64,000 bases of DNA from Timema cristinae (lineage: Eukaryota > Arthropoda > Insecta > Phasmatodea > Timematidae), in contig JBCFYV010000012.1 in assembly GCA_039000515.1 (NCBI GenBank), forward strand, positions 122,391,105 to 122,455,104. The letters are read 5' to 3'. Below are positions 21,521-33,760 of this stretch, piece by piece; position 1 is the first letter of the stretch, and each line of letters opens with the position of its first letter. The notes beneath the pieces are model-generated. The model ran no database searches, had not been told where the DNA came from, and was given only the letters and a program-made list of their open reading frames with translations. The translations under genes and the position numbers were made by a program.

Positions 21521-22489
21521 ATTGTTTATAAATGTGACTGTACCTTGAAGCGAACATCGGACTCTGTCCCAGGAACTTATTCTTATACTGAGGAATTCTA
21601 TATCCATCGGATATATGGAGCGTTATCAATTTAACGGTAGATTACCCGCTAACGAGTTTATTTAGCGGCCGTAATTAATACACCATCTATGTTTTCGTAA
21701 GAACCGCTCCTAGCGTAGCTGATACGGTGTGAAGCTGATGGTATAACGCCGTTCAAAAGGGGCAAGCCAAGAAGGGCAGCGCAAATATATTACATTTTAT
21801 TATCTAAATTGAAAAATGATAACTGGACACGGGAATTGAAACGGGACTTTTGATTTAGTACGCTAAGGAAAAGGTCCTGGGTTCTATTTCAGTATCCAGG
21901 TGTAGTTTTATTTTATTTAAGAGAATATGATATTTAGATGCGGCTATAATAACCGTAACTATCAAATATAATAAATCCTCAATGTTGGTTATCTAATCCA
22001 TCACATTACATTTTGTTGCCATTCCATTTCGAGTAAACCGCAACAGTGGACGCGTAGATTAAACGTCAGGTTCCTTTGTGATGGGGAGGTCAGAACTCGA
22101 TTCCCATTCGCAGGGTATTTTTATATATGTTATTATATTCTCCTTCCCGGAAAATTCGGATATATTGTGTCAAAATGAATCTTTAATCACCTCAAGTCAA
22201 TTGATGTGGCTAAACACATACAGACCTGTTTGGACACGAAGCTAATAATGAGATAAAAATAGCAATATATATGTATATAGTATATTTATTTCTAGTGATT
22301 AGCGCACATTTGATTAAATCCAAGTTGTATTTAGCTAAGATAGCATTTGTAAAATATGTTGAACCTTGAATAAAATAAAATTTAAAATATCAATAAAGAA
22401 AATATACATAATATCTGAAGTTACACATATTTATATCTGATTTTAAACTGTCTTCTATTTCCACATCAGGTCCCTTCACATTCGGTGTC
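21521..22489. other. No gene; two degenerate SINE heads
   Basis: A family D-like head sits near 21830-21905 (GGTCCTGGGTTCTATTTC) and a family C-like head near 22030-22130 (GGAGGTCAGAACTCGATTCC). The rest is AT-rich and unassigned. Confidence 0.4.
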
Positions 22490-22735
22490 CAACAACACAA
22501 CTTGTACGGTAGTATGTCTAAATACTGAGCCAAAGGTCCAGGCTTCAATTCCTGGAATGGCCAAAAGGTTTATCATATAGGAATTCGGGAGTGTATACTT
22601 TCACAGTGATAGATTAATGGCCGAGGTGTTGGGTCTGTTAGTAGATTTAGGTTAATTTATAAGCCTTGCGCTAATATAGATAGATCACCTTAAATATTAG
22701 CTCAAATAAATAAAAATATTATAAATGATACATTC
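22490..22735 (+). repeat. SINE family D
   Basis: Head with CAGGCTTCAATTCCTGG as B box, then TTTCACAGTGATAGATTAAT and TAGGTTAATTTATAAGCC, ending in AAATAAATAAAAAT. It is complementary in order to the minus-strand copies at 16738 and 42660. Confidence 0.6.
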
Positions 22736-22754
22736 AATAATATTGAAGTTCAGT

Positions 22755-23010
22755 TGATAGCGTGTCTGTCCAAACTATTAAGAGTACCAGGTTCAATTAC
22801 CGGTAGGGTAGAAAAATGTGATTGGTGAAATGTGAGTCTCTCTTTTCACAGTGATCAATTAACGAGGGAGGGGGGGGGGGGGTAGCAGGGGCATAGTTGT
22901 GGTTTCTGTTCTATATTTTAGTTATGTTATAAGTCGTGAGCTAGTATAATAAGCTGGTTCAGAAAGCCCACGTTAACTAACTCAAATAAATTTAAAAAAA
23001 GAATAAACAA
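22755..23010 (+). repeat. SINE family D, with internal poly-G expansion
   Basis: The head CCAGGTTCAATTACCGG is followed by TTTTCACAGTGATCAATTAA and a G-run at about 22869-22882, then CTCAAATAAATTTAAAAAAA at the end. It lies directly after another family D copy. Confidence 0.6.
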
Positions 23011-23861
23011 CATCGAAAATGATCTATTTTATAAATAAATCAAAACGATGATGATATCTAAAAGTAATGGTTTATAAAGCTCAAAATAAACTAGATTATA
23101 CTTCTGAAAACAAATTTATATTTTATAAGGTTCACCATAAAAAGAAGCTACAAAGTCGGGTTGTCTGGAAAAAGAAATAACGATGGTTTTTCCCTAACAG
23201 TTCTAAAAAAATTATGATACAATTTTTATCTTTATAAATTTATAGCCAATGAAATATTCTTCGAATTAAAACCACAATATTAAACAAACCATTCCAAAGA
23301 AATGTATTGAGGAAACTTATTCATGGAACTTATGTTATGTTTATGTATTTTATGTTTAATTTTATTTCCAAATGTGAATTAAATGAAAAGAAAGAAAAAA
23401 CTTTAGTCATATCGCCCTACTTGGAAGAGATAGGTTGATGACGTCTGTGAGCGTGAAGCATTATTCGTGGGAGTCACGACTTCAAATCCTGGTACCATGA
23501 TAAGGCCACATTAATATCGAGCGTGTTTCTAATGCTGGACCATCGTTTTAAGATATTCCTCGAGACTGCCACTGAATATTCATCACTGACCTACAACAAG
23601 CACATGGCCTGTGTAGGCGAGCTACGGCTGGGCTTTTTGAGAGACACGCACGAATTGCGGCCCACTCACCTGAGAGGGGAGAGAGAGAGAGAGAGAGGTA
23701 TGAGTTGTTTCCACCTAATTAGCAGTGTGCTTTCTATTATACTGTCTTAAATTTCAGATAGTAATTATCATCGTCTCATGACAACATCCCACGTAATATC
23801 CAAACTTCCTCAGTTCTGGTCGTTAAATGGTTTTGGCAAAGATTTTAAGGTTTGTTAGTTT
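23011..23861. other. No gene recognised
   Basis: AT-rich to 23450. Then comes a GC-richer stretch (23520-23690) with a 75-codon plus-strand frame running into a GA microsatellite. The words there suggest nothing I can name. Confidence 0.4.
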
Positions 23862-23887
23862 AGGTTATGTTATGTTAGGTTAGGTCA
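23862..23887 (+). repeat. Short TTAGG-like run
   Basis: A few GGTTA/TTAGG units, partly degenerate, near 23862-23887. Much shorter than the runs at 8824 and 14450. Confidence 0.5.
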
Positions 23888-24076
23888 ACAGCCTGGGTCG
23901 CAATTCGTATGTGGCTTAAAAATGTGGAGCCGCAATTCAACTGTTTCTTTGGAGGCAAACAACTAGCCGCAACTCATCTGCAGCCCACAGCACTGTTGTA
24001 TTTTTAATAAACAGTCCCGTCACTTTCTACGAACTCTTTTCTTGAACATTAGGAGATACAAAAATATATTTTATTG

Positions 24077-25338
24077 TAGAGGGTGAGGCAGTCAAACGGC
24101 AACATTAAAAAAAAAAATCGCAAAAATTGAAAACAATTAATTTGTTTTACATAAATGTATTGTACTTTAGTATAAATTACTAGTGTACCTAGAAAAGGTT
24201 CATTTTCTGAAGATGGTGTCGGTAAGATGGAGTCCTTGATTTTGCACACATTGTCGGAGTCTGAGAGCGAAGCTGCCCAGGACATTGCGAAGAATTTCCA
24301 ACGGATTTTTATTGACCTCTTGCCGAATTCGCTCCTTCAAATTATCCCCGGTCCTTGGCGGGTTCTACTTGAAAACCAGAGAAAATAGTCAGGAGCCGTC
24401 AAGGCTGGTGAACGGGCAGTCCATGGATAATCACCGGACTTGCTGATGAGACGACCAGGAAATGAGAGCCTCAGAAGATTCATTGAAACTCCGACAGTGT
24501 GGAAAGTTGCGCCAACTTGCTGCTGGGTCATAGTCATCGAGTGCAGGCAGGGAAAAGTTACCAACATATCAGCGTATCTATCGGAGTTCACTGTCACTAT
24601 GTTACCGTGTTCATTTAAAAAATAAAGGCACAAAACCGTCACTTTTTCTGAATAGAGGGGTTTTTCATGTATATTTTTTGGGTTATTTTTGGCCTAGAAC
24701 AGAAAATTCTGCTTGATGATGAAGCCGCTAAGGTGAAAGTGGGCTTCGTCACTCCTCCATAAGTTGTAAACTCTCTCTTTTCATTTTGTTCAATGAGATT
24801 TAACATCTGTTGACAAAAGCGTACTCTGCTATTGTAATCTTGAGGTTTGAGGTCTTGCACTACCTGAATATTGTATGGGTGGTAATGGAGATAATTCTTC
24901 AGAATCCTTCTCACGGTTCGATAACTGAGACCAAGCTCTACGCTGTGACGTCAGGCCGATTTTCGCTGACTTCTTGCTAAGGCTACACGCACACGATCAA
25001 TATTCTCAGGGGTCCGGCTGGTTTTTTCACTACCACCTCTTTTCTGTGTCGTGCTAGCAGTAACTTCAAAATTTCTCACCCACAAGCCGATAGCTTTTGC
25101 AGAAGGCACGGGAAGGCCCCAGGGGTGGACCAAACTATCGCCGGAAGGCGCGTTAAGCGCCAACGAAATTATCCTCATTTTTGTAATACGCCTTTACTGC
25201 AAACGCACGCTGCTCACTCGACCAACGCTCCATGGATACTAAATTCCGGATGTCTAAACACCCAAGGTCAAGTCCCCAGCTCTCACAACCGCCCGCCAGC
25301 CCTTCCTGGAATCTTGCGCTTTGACTGCCTGACCCTAT
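24077..25338 (-). mobile_element. Degenerate Tc1/mariner-like transposon
   Basis: TIRs: AGGGTGAGGCAGTCAAACGG at the left (from 24080) faces TTTGACTGCCTGACCCTATA at the right (ending about 25338). The span of about 1.26 kb is typical of mariner elements. On the minus strand, broken frames give successive parts of one transposase. A helix-turn-helix/linker part at 25178-24951 has SEKTSRTPENIDRVRVAL. The next part, at 24914-24800, has RRILKNYLHYHPYNIQVVQD and CQQMLNLIEQNE. A C-terminal catalytic part at 24560-24390 has VSMNLLRLSFPGRLIS, then PWTARSPALTAPDYFLW. In this family the last motif normally reads RSPDL, so the final catalytic Asp appears changed to Ala. Frameshifts and stops separate the three parts, so it is inactive. 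Confidence 0.9.
24390..25178 (-). pseudogene. Transposase pseudogene (Tc1/mariner-like)
   Basis: Remains of the single transposase gene of the element at 24077-25338, in at least three frames. The DNA-binding region, linker and C-terminal catalytic motif are visible. The middle of the catalytic domain, including the first acidic residue, is badly decayed. It would have cut and pasted its own element in the nucleus. The usual length in this family is about 340-350 residues. Confidence 0.85.
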
Positions 25339-26139
25339 ATTAAACTGATTATTTGTAATTGCTTACTTTGTTCCAAGATTGGTCGCAAGTCCGGACTGTT
25401 TCAATATTTAAACTATGTTCGGTTGAGGGGATGAAGTGTACCCATAAAGGAAAACTTACATTCTTGGCAACAATAATTTTATTTACATATCTCTAATGAT
25501 ACAGTTAAATTTTAATGTTCCCAAGTATAAACTACAAAAAGACAGCTCTTTTGAGCAGAAGAGAATAAACATTGTACAAAATCTGATATTAGTGCAAAGT
25601 CGTGTCTACTTTGAGCTAAGTGCACAGTTGCAGCGTTACAACGGCTAGCAGAAATTTGGAAAACATGAACGTATATCATGAGCAAATAAGACATCATAAC
25701 GACCATAAGTGAACGGTCTCCTAAAGCTCATGCGTGCAATACTAATAAGACATATAATAACCACATGTGAACTGTGTCCCTATAGTAATAGCGTGAAGCG
25801 CGACTAAGACGATATTCATCTAAAGAGTGGCCTCCATAGCCGTCTAAGCCCAGTATAGAAGTCAAATTACAACCAAATAACAAGCCAATATATAGTATCA
25901 GAGATAGCTACGCTACCCTCAAAGGTGCGGGCGAGAAGTAAGAACATGACACGTTCTGTTGAACCCAACTATCGACGGACAAGAACTCCATGAAATCACA
26001 TTAGTCTACGAATATCTTCTGCCGCGCTGGGGTATGTTTTTGTCATTGCGCAAACACATAGTCACTTCGAGTAGCAGACTCGATTAGATGGTCCCTGGTT
26101 CCGTGATTCAGGAACCCAGTGAAGTCCTTCAAATGGTAA
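25339..26139. other. No gene recognised
   Basis: Unassigned. A 64-codon minus-strand frame at 25512-25706 has no recognisable product. Confidence 0.5.
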
Positions 26140-26340
26140 ATGTTTCGTAGCGTTTATTACAAACGTTACAGAAGGTAGAATTTTACAGGGAGATCCCTCG
26201 TATTGCCGTGGAGGACGACTGGAAAACCATTAAGAATAACACATCTCCTTAGACCCACTTGGGTTTCAAACCATGACCTTGCATCACAAGATTAGAAGCC
26301 AACATGAGGCTGACGTCTTTGTCCACCTGAACCGCAACGG
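26140..26340 (-). repeat. SINE family C, minus orientation, diverged
   Basis: The order of blocks is as in other minus copies: body complement GACTGGAAAACCATTAAGAA, B-box complement GGGTTTCAAACCATGACC, then a decayed head. Confidence 0.6.
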
Positions 26341-26499
26341 TGTAGGTATATGTATGTTAATTGTGTATTTACTAAACCTAAACCTCTAAATTACAAAATA
26401 CCAATTGAAGTAAAGATAATTAGACATATTCTATAGATTACTCTATTTAATTATTTAAACGGTATAAAAGCGCCTCAGATTTGGCATTAGAGTTTTTCT

Positions 26500-26860
26500 G
26501 AATAATTAAAGATTGGCTAAAATGGAGTATGTTTGAAATGTAGGTTGGCTGAATTGGAGGTTGGTTTGAATGCAGTCTGTCTGAAATACAGTTGATCTTA
26601 ATTATAGGTTGGCCGTAATGCACTCTGGCTGAAATTAAGTTTAGCTTGGTTGTAAGTTGGCTGAAATGAAATCTATCTGGAATTCACTTTAGCTTATTTG
26701 TAAGTTGACTTGAATGCGGTCTGGCCGAAATGGAGTTTGGTTTAGTTGGAGGTTGTCTGAGATTGAGTTTAACTGAACTGGATTTTGCCTGAATTGGAGA
26801 CTCGTAGTAATGTAACTCAACTGGAGTTTAGCTGAGCCAGTTGATCCCTCGACTGGAGAT
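26500..26860 (+). repeat. Degenerate short-period repeat
   Basis: Words such as GTTGGCTGAAATG, GGTTGGTTTGAATG, AGTTTAGCTTGGTTG and GGTTGTCTGAGATTG recur about every 17-19 bases, alternating with GGAGTTT. It is an old, heavily mutated tandem repeat; the exact unit cannot be fixed by eye. Confidence 0.5.
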
Positions 26861-27555
26861 TTTAAACAACTACTGACCAGTACTATCAATAGTCCACCAC
26901 TCAACGTTGTTCCTATCTATAAGACAGCTTATGATATTGAGATTTAGCAAACTTCTACTCTAAGCACACACAAATTCAGAAATTAAATCACCAAAAGAGA
27001 AAATAATCTGCTTTTATGTTTCTAGTGTACATTTTATGGTTGCAACTAAAAGGTTATAGGAAAGTATAGATTACAGAAAAAGAAGTAAAATAGAAATAAT
27101 GTGCCAGTAATTGAATATTTGTTCCAGTGTGAAATCTGGCCCACATGTTAGCCCACACATGCATGAGAACCAATCACAACCCGACCACATCTTGATATGA
27201 AACGTAATTCCAAACGGCCTAAAGAGTCATATCAATAATTATCTCATCCAACCGCATCTGGAAGGAAATGAAGCAATCAAAATAATAAATATGTGTTGGC
27301 ATATTTTTACGTTATCATTTAAATATAAAGGATTGTCATAATTCACATTTTCGGACTTAAGCAGCTTTGACTGATACGCGTGGTAAGCTACGGGTTGGAA
27401 TCCAGTTATCAGACACTTTTGAAATACGTAATGGGTTGAAATAAGGAGGTTCACTTACCATTATCTTTGTATATAGCCTTAAAGTACGCTATTAGGACAA
27501 AGCAAGAGATTAGGGAAGACGATACACTGCAGCTATCGCACAAGCCTAAATATAT
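26861..27555. other. No gene recognised
   Basis: AT-rich with nothing assignable. Confidence 0.5.
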
Positions 27556-27900
27556 GATTTAGCTTTGTTGGGACATATAAGGAAGTTGTTGAAAGAAATG
27601 GAGACAATTTACTAAAGGCTGGTAGGAAATAGATTTAGAAGTGAAGGCTGAAAAGACTAAGTTTATGATCACACAGAGAACACAGATTGGATAATACAAT
27701 TTAGAGATTACTGCGAACAACATATCATTTGACAAGGTTAGTGAGTTAAAATATTTAGGAACTATTTTAATTAGCAATAAATTGGAAATCAGGAAAAGAA
27801 TACAATCTGGAAATGCATGCTATTGTTCGGTCAGTAAGTTGTTGACATCTCGCCTGCTGTCCAAGAATGTATAACTCTGAATATTCGAGTCCTTTGAATA
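27556..27900 (+). mobile_element. LINE type 1 fragment (RT domain end)
   Basis: Frames give EVKAEKTKFMITQRTQIG, then FDKVSELKYLGTILI, SGNACYCSVSKLL and TSRLLSKNV. These are the ordered conserved blocks around the end of the reverse-transcriptase domain in arthropod non-LTR elements. Stops and frameshifts interrupt it. Confidence 0.88.
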
Positions 27901-28079
27901 AATTAACTCCCCCAAAACTTCTATCAAACAGTTATTTAAACGAAACACGTATTTCACCCTCGACAGTCATTGTTAACTGATCAGCCAACTGCGGCGCTTG
28001 CTCAAACCTCTTACGAAACAAAGGAACCAGCTTTACCCAGAGGCGTGTGGGTAGTTCGCACTTTACCCGGGTAAAGCCC

Positions 28080-28400
28080 GATGTTAATACATTTTTATTA
28101 TTATCATCATTACCGCGTCTTACTACCCGTTCGGGTTATACGCACTTACACTAATGTGTAATGGTAGAGTGATTGTGAGATGAAATGGAGGACCTACAGT
28201 TTAACGTGATATCCGAACCAAGGTGTAGGCCTGGCATTCCACACACTCACAAGTTGGGATTAATACACGTCTTGTCAGAGGTGAAGAAAGGGTTTGGCAA
28301 TCAGATAAATCTGGACCGGGACCGAGGATTGAACTCCGGACCACCCCAGCACAGAAGTCTGACAAATTACCCCTAGACCACCAGGTAACCTAATGAATTT
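28080..28400 (-). repeat. SINE family B, full length, minus orientation
   Basis: The tail complement CTACCCGTTCGGGTTATACG lies near the left end. The head at 28300-28385 has B-box complement GAGGATTGAACTCCGG and A-box complement CCCCTAGACCACCAGGTAAC. Imperfect flanking repeats (TAATACATTTTTA and TAATGAATTTTTA) look like an aged TSD. Confidence 0.88.
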
Positions 28401-29111
28401 TTAAATTCATTTCTTTCTTTACCTAAGGTGGCCGGGTAAAGTGCGTTCCACCCGGGTAATACAAGGCTTATTCTTATTTCTGGTTCCACCAATAGCATGA
28501 AGTACTACACACAGGTTTTCTCACGACATTATGTTAACACACCGGCAGCAAATTTTAGGTTCAATTTTGAGTTAAGATTATTATTTTTACATGGGTTGTG
28601 ATCATGAATCTAATCAAAATACTGATGTATGTTCTCATATTTTTTATACATACATATTCAAGCCTCTCCAATAACTATATCTATCTCACTTCCAAGACAA
28701 ACGAGAGGAAAGGTTTTCGTTGGGAAGTTTATCTCCCAGCCCCTTTCCCCCACATCCAGCGAACTTCAAGAAATTACGGAGGGAAGAACGACCAATCCTG
28801 TAAGTTGGACCACAAGGCATGTTCCCTATCTCGTACTTTGGAACTAATTCTCTCAACAACTTACAAACACTTCTGAGATAACTTCTTGGGTCATTCTTGG
28901 AGAACAGGTTTTTTGATTAAAAAAAACCAGTAGGCCTGGATAGATTTAGTTTGAACAAATATACGTCTCGGCTTTAGCGACGATAGAGGGTCTATTTCCT
29001 GTCAACAATACCCTGGTTCTATTCCAGGTGACGTGTGTGTTCACCAGATTAGTACACTTTCTTGAGTACGTGTTGTTTGTAAGTCGTGTTTTGTACACAG
29101 CTGTTTATTTA
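28401..29111. other. No gene recognised
   Basis: Two overlapping open frames at 28598-28876 begin with a hydrophobic stretch but have AT-driven composition and no recognisable domain. CCCGGGTAAAG-type palindromic words flank the SINE insertion at 28060-28080 and 28430-28460. Confidence 0.45.
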
Positions 29112-29357
29112 AAAAAAAGATTACCTCGTCTGACTAACCGTTCGGGCTTGTGTAATAATAACGATAATAGTTTTAAGGTATATAAGGTTATATTTAGAAG
29201 AATTGTACCTGCACTTGCATAGAGGAAGAGTGGAAAACCATTTTAGAAAAATCACCCTCAGTACACCTGACGGGGATTCGATTCTCCATCTCCCCATCAT
29301 CGTCAGTCTAGTCTACTGTAAGAGTAGCGCCTTAGACTATGCGGCCACCGAAGTGGG
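29112..29357 (-). repeat. SINE family C, minus orientation
   Basis: Tail complement CTAACCGTTCGGGCTTG, body complement GAGTGGAAAACCATTTTAGA, B-box complement GGGGATTCGATTCTCC and head complement TTAGACTATGCGGCCACCGA. Confidence 0.85.
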
Positions 29358-30329
29358 TTATCTGTTTTGTTGTTATTTTAGAATGACCACTAAGCAGTAA
29401 ATGATGCATATTTAAATTCTAAGGGTTTCAAACAATTTTCAGTTCCAACGATTGAACTTTAATTTTGGCGAACCTTCCAATTAACTTTAAATACTACGCG
29501 CTCCAATAACATTGACCCAATCAGACTCTTTCAAAAGTTGGCGCTAAAAGTATTTAATACAGGGAGGAGGAAGGTTGGGATTATGTCGGCTTAGAAATAA
29601 AGTCTTATACAATCACACCCTTTTCCATATTTATATTCCCCCTCCATCCCATCCCTTATAAGATTTTTTTGTACAATATTTGAAAATTATAGGGAGCTCA
29701 CCAACTTCTTAAGTGGCTGTAACTACTTTCCGTTCCTGTTTTCTCCGAGCCAATTAATTAAGGCATCTTTTCTTCCCCTCTATTAACATTTCACTCCCTC
29801 TTACCTCATACTTCCTGTAAAGTTTGCATGATTCGAGTCAACAGGTAACTTCATGCTACGTGCGAACACAGCCTGTTAAAATACAACTTGGCCTGATTCG
29901 ATCTGACAGCACTCCAAGCTCATTAGAGCATGTGGTGGCTGAGTTTATACCGTCCAGGGGTTTGTTTATAATGTTAATAACATAACGATAACTTTATGAA
30001 CACACCCATCCACAATAAAACATGTCATTCCTTCATTACGCTACTAAACTTGACTCGTACATTACCATCTTTTGTGAACAATTGTTTTATACTAGGTCAA
30101 ATAAACTTGGGGTTATCAAGTTAATTACGACTGAACAAACAAATAGAAAGTTTATTTGCAGAAAATATTTTAAATAAAATAATTTTGTCTATGAATATGC
30201 TAAGATAGATTGTTAAAATACATAAGAGAAAGAAGGATTGAAGTCCATTTTTACATAAATTCTAGTTTTTATTGACGACTAATACCCTCTTTGATAGTCA
30301 AATAATCTAAGGTGTCTTTCTAGCTATAA
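29358..30329. other. No feature recognised
   Basis: No coding or repeat signal that I can define. Confidence 0.55.
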
Positions 30330-30517
30330 ATTAGATTTCTGATGATGGGAATATTGGTGTTCGAATCCCAGTAAGGTATAGTGAGGGTGGTTTATACTAT
30401 TGGTTAAACACCTTCCCTTCACGCAAATGTTGAAACACTTGTTCTTAATTTAACCTTATTAACCCCATCACATAGTACAGTTACAGTAGTACATACGGGT
30501 AGTAAGACACGGTGGGG
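30330..30517 (+). repeat. SINE family C, 5'-incomplete
   Basis: Begins near the B box (GGTGTTCGAATCCCAG) and runs through the body to the tail ACGGGTAGTAAGACACGGTG. The first half of the head is not recognisable. Confidence 0.75.
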
Positions 30518-31035
30518 AGAAAAACTAGAACAAATCTAATAAGAACTCCAATCATATTAATTATGGAAATAAGCAAATGATGAAAGTCCAAATACTTTTG
30601 TAAAACAAATATAATAATTTCTTATGAATTCTAAAACAAATAAAAATGATTGTTCTAGTGATGCATGAGTATTGACTTGATATAATACAAAATGGGATGG
30701 CATTTTTGAAAATCTTTATATTAAGAGAAATTCTAATAAAATCAGATTTTTTGGGTCCCCTTAAAATGTTTCAGATTTGGACTTACATTATTTTTGCTTT
30801 AATCAAGGGGTATTCTTATATAATAGATTTTGCTCTTTTTAATGTTCAAATTTAATTTGAATATTTATTTCCCCTCTGTTTATTGATGATTTATATCTTG
30901 CTAGCGTGTTCATCCATTACACCATTATATATTTAATATATGTTACTATAAATGGAATATTAGTTGAGGCATTGATTTAAAAGTCTTTGCTACGTTACCC
31001 AAAAGTATACATTGTTAATTATTTTTGTAATATCA
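30518..31035. other. No feature recognised
   Basis: AT-rich. Confidence 0.55.
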
Positions 31036-31185
31036 ATAAAGGTGGGCAGGACATGCAGTTAGAATGATGAAACTAGATATACGTTCAAGGTATTGGCTGG
31101 AAAGTCTTATGGGAAGAGCCAATGGGAAGAACTTGACACAGATGGGAGGATAACATTAGAATGGACCTGAAAGAGAGAGGGTGTT
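31036..31185 (+). mobile_element. LINE type 1, C-terminal fragment
   Basis: Translation gives WAGHAVRMMKLDIRSRYWLE, then a degenerate GRANGKNLTQMGG. This corresponds to the conserved WAGHVARM and following block of the same LINE type as 27556 and 50500. Short and inactive. Confidence 0.75.
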
Positions 31186-31434
31186 CCGTTTCACAAATCT
31201 TACGAGTTTTTAGTTAATGTTTTTTTAATATAAAAGCAAGATAAAGTTTGTTCACCATTCTATTTATTTACTTACCTATTAATTTTGATAGTTAAGTATA
31301 TGAATGCATTATAATATTTAAACATATATTTTTTATCAAATTCCTGAACAAGAATAAAAGGATATATTAAGCTTCCCTCCCATTTCACGTTTCATTCCTT
31401 GCAACACAAATTCTGTCATCCACCCCCTTTTTAC
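31186..31434. other. No feature recognised
   Basis: AT-rich spacer before a GC-rich patch. Confidence 0.5.
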
Positions 31435-31610
31435 TCCGTGACCCGCAACAAGAGAGAGTGAAGCGGGTTGCGTTCAGCCGGCGCCAGGCGACGTACGGGA
31501 TTTAGTTGGGGGCGGCGTCTCGCTACCAACGTCTAAACATCTTCTTGGCGAGACCGATCGATGCTGCTCCAACCACCACCGCCACCAATTTTAATAGTTA
31601 AGGCATGTTC
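31435..31610. promoter_or_regulatory. GC-rich patch with many CpGs
   Basis: Contains GCGTTCAGCCGGCGCCAGGC, GGGGGCGGCGTCTCGC and CGATCGATGC within otherwise AT-rich DNA. CpGs are much denser than around it. It could be a promoter or 5' exon of an unseen transcript, or the remnant of a GC-rich element. No start site can be chosen. Confidence 0.25.
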
Positions 31611-32229
31611 ACACCACTCATCACGTGGGTTCAATCAATTCGAACAAACACCCATTGTCTGGGAAATCTGATCATCAACATGAAAATTATATTAAAAATT
31701 AGTGTATGTATTTCCGTAGGACCAGTTTTAGTTGTACTGGAATAGAGACTGGTTTCGAACTAGAGGATATTAGCGTAGTCTGTCACATGACCTACCTTTG
31801 GATGCTATCTTGATACGGAAATACACATGTAGATCGTGTAGAGATGGTCTTAAATTACGTGCGCTATTCTTAATAACTATTTAACGAGAGGTAATCTAAA
31901 CACCCGCATTTCATAATTACATAATATTAAGATATCTAAAAAAACACACAGATTGAAACAATTTAAAATACACATAAATATAATTGCGCTAAATCAATTT
32001 ACAAAGAGAGATTAAAGCAGATGTAAATTTAAGATAATATTTTCCACTACTATTCGCAGAGGACCAAACGCGCGTTGCAAAGGACTTGGGTTGAGGAAGT
32101 TACAGACAGGTATGTGGATAAGGATAGGGGGTAGAAAATTCCGAAAAAAAAACAACCCAACGGCAATCAAATAGAGAAGAGTGAGGTGAAATACAAGAGG
32201 AAATAATTTTCAGCACTACAAATTTTTTT
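31611..32229. other. No feature recognised
   Basis: Unassigned. Confidence 0.5.
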
Positions 32230-32335
32230 GGAATCACCATAACTTTTGATTTTCAATGTTGATCTCCATGCCATATCTTTTCTCTAGCTCCATTAGCCAG
32301 TCTTTCATTTCTGCATCTGCCACTACTATTATTTA
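32230..32335 (-). mobile_element. LINE type 2, RT fragment
   Basis: The minus strand translates to ADAEMKDWLMELEKRYGMEI followed by NIENQK. This resembles the conserved block before the FADD-distal region of many non-LTR reverse transcriptases (KYGMKINxxKTK-like). Only about 30 codons survive. Confidence 0.6.
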
Positions 32336-33525
32336 TTTATTGGCTGCCAGGCCAATTATTTTAGATGTACGATTCTTCACGTAATTTTTAACTGGTGTTG
32401 ATTGAACGCGTCCCTTCCTAATTGAAGATGTGGCTTGCGCCATTTTCCCTCCAGAGCTTGCCTGACCAGACCCTTCTGTGCCTACCAGATTGTGCTCTTG
32501 CCTGACCAGACTTCTGTTGCCTGCCAGCTGGTTTGACCGATCTTCTAGCTTTGACCAGATCTGTCTCCAACTTCTGACCAATTGTCCACTTTGTCTTCGG
32601 ATTTCATCATTCTTCCACTCTATCAGACTCCATTTACTAATCTATAAAACCACTGTAGATCCTTCCTTGATTTCCATCATTCTCTCTCTGAAATTATTAA
32701 CAGGGTCCCGGTATCATTTTTAGTTCCTTTTCTGAGTTCAATATGATATTGTAAATTAGTCTAGTGCTACAAATTAATTAAGATGGATATTTTTGACACT
32801 TAATCTTCTATAATGGATTTTTTCATCTTAAAATCACATTTGATTTAATTCTTTTAGTGAGAGAATACTAATCCATAAAAGAGTAAATACTATTTCGAAA
32901 AGTACATATTTCAATTTACTACATGACGAGTATATATGTGCAAGGGCCTTAGAAAGGAAATTTTCATTTTCAAAATGGTGTCTGCTAGAAAATTTTACTG
33001 TACTTCTTTAGCTAATAAAAGTTTTTACACTTATATATAGAGCCATTTAGGGTGGATATATCCAATTCCATAAAGGGGTTTGGATCCTACCCCCAACCAC
33101 CCCTGAATTTCTACCCTCTTGTTTATGTTTAACTTTAGAAAAAGAGAACTCTAAAAAAGATCACATTTTCAGTCAGACCTGCCAGAGGTTTCAGTGAGAT
33201 CAACATCTTTTGACATGGGACCGTGCGTGTGTGTAATTCCCCCCTCCTTGTCTCACCAAGCTCAGCCTCATGGACCCTCCCACCTCCCCCCTACTCATCG
33301 CAGATTGTCCACGGTACTGAGCGACCTCTGTCCCCAAGGAAAGGAAACTATCGTAATCTCCTCCAGGTAGCGCTAGTGTCAAGAAGCACAGATTTAAAAC
33401 ACAAAAGTTTCCTTTGAAATAACATCACGAGATAAATATATTTATAAAATAAAAAATTCTCTTAGTACACCCAGAGAGAATTCCAGCAGATCCTATCACA
33501 ACCAAATTAAAGTCTATGAGCTTGA
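32336..33525. other. No gene recognised
   Basis: A CTGCCAGCTGGTTTGACC/TTCTGACC-rich stretch at 32440-32590 is mildly repetitive. Opposed open frames at 32333-32723 and 33200-33417 have no recognisable products. Confidence 0.45.
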
Positions 33526-33529
33526 CTCA

Positions 33530-33760
33530 ATTCAGTGGACGAACAGTTTAAGGCGTTAATCTCTCAATAGACTGGACTGCCAATAACAGGGAGATTGTAG
33601 TTTTTAATCCCAATCGGGTGTACCAAGGGCGGTTTGTACTAAATAGTTTTATATTCAACCTTCAAGCAAATGCGTATACATTTCCTTTAAATTTGACCTT
33701 CCTCATCGCTAAGACTGGGCTTATATCCACGCATATCGCATAGCTTCTAATTGGAATAAA
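33530..33760 (+). repeat. SINE family C, diverged
   Basis: Head CAGTGGACGAACAGTTTAAG, then ACTGGACTGCCAATAACAGG, a mutated B box, and body ATGCGTATACATTTCC. The tail is lost. Confidence 0.65.
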
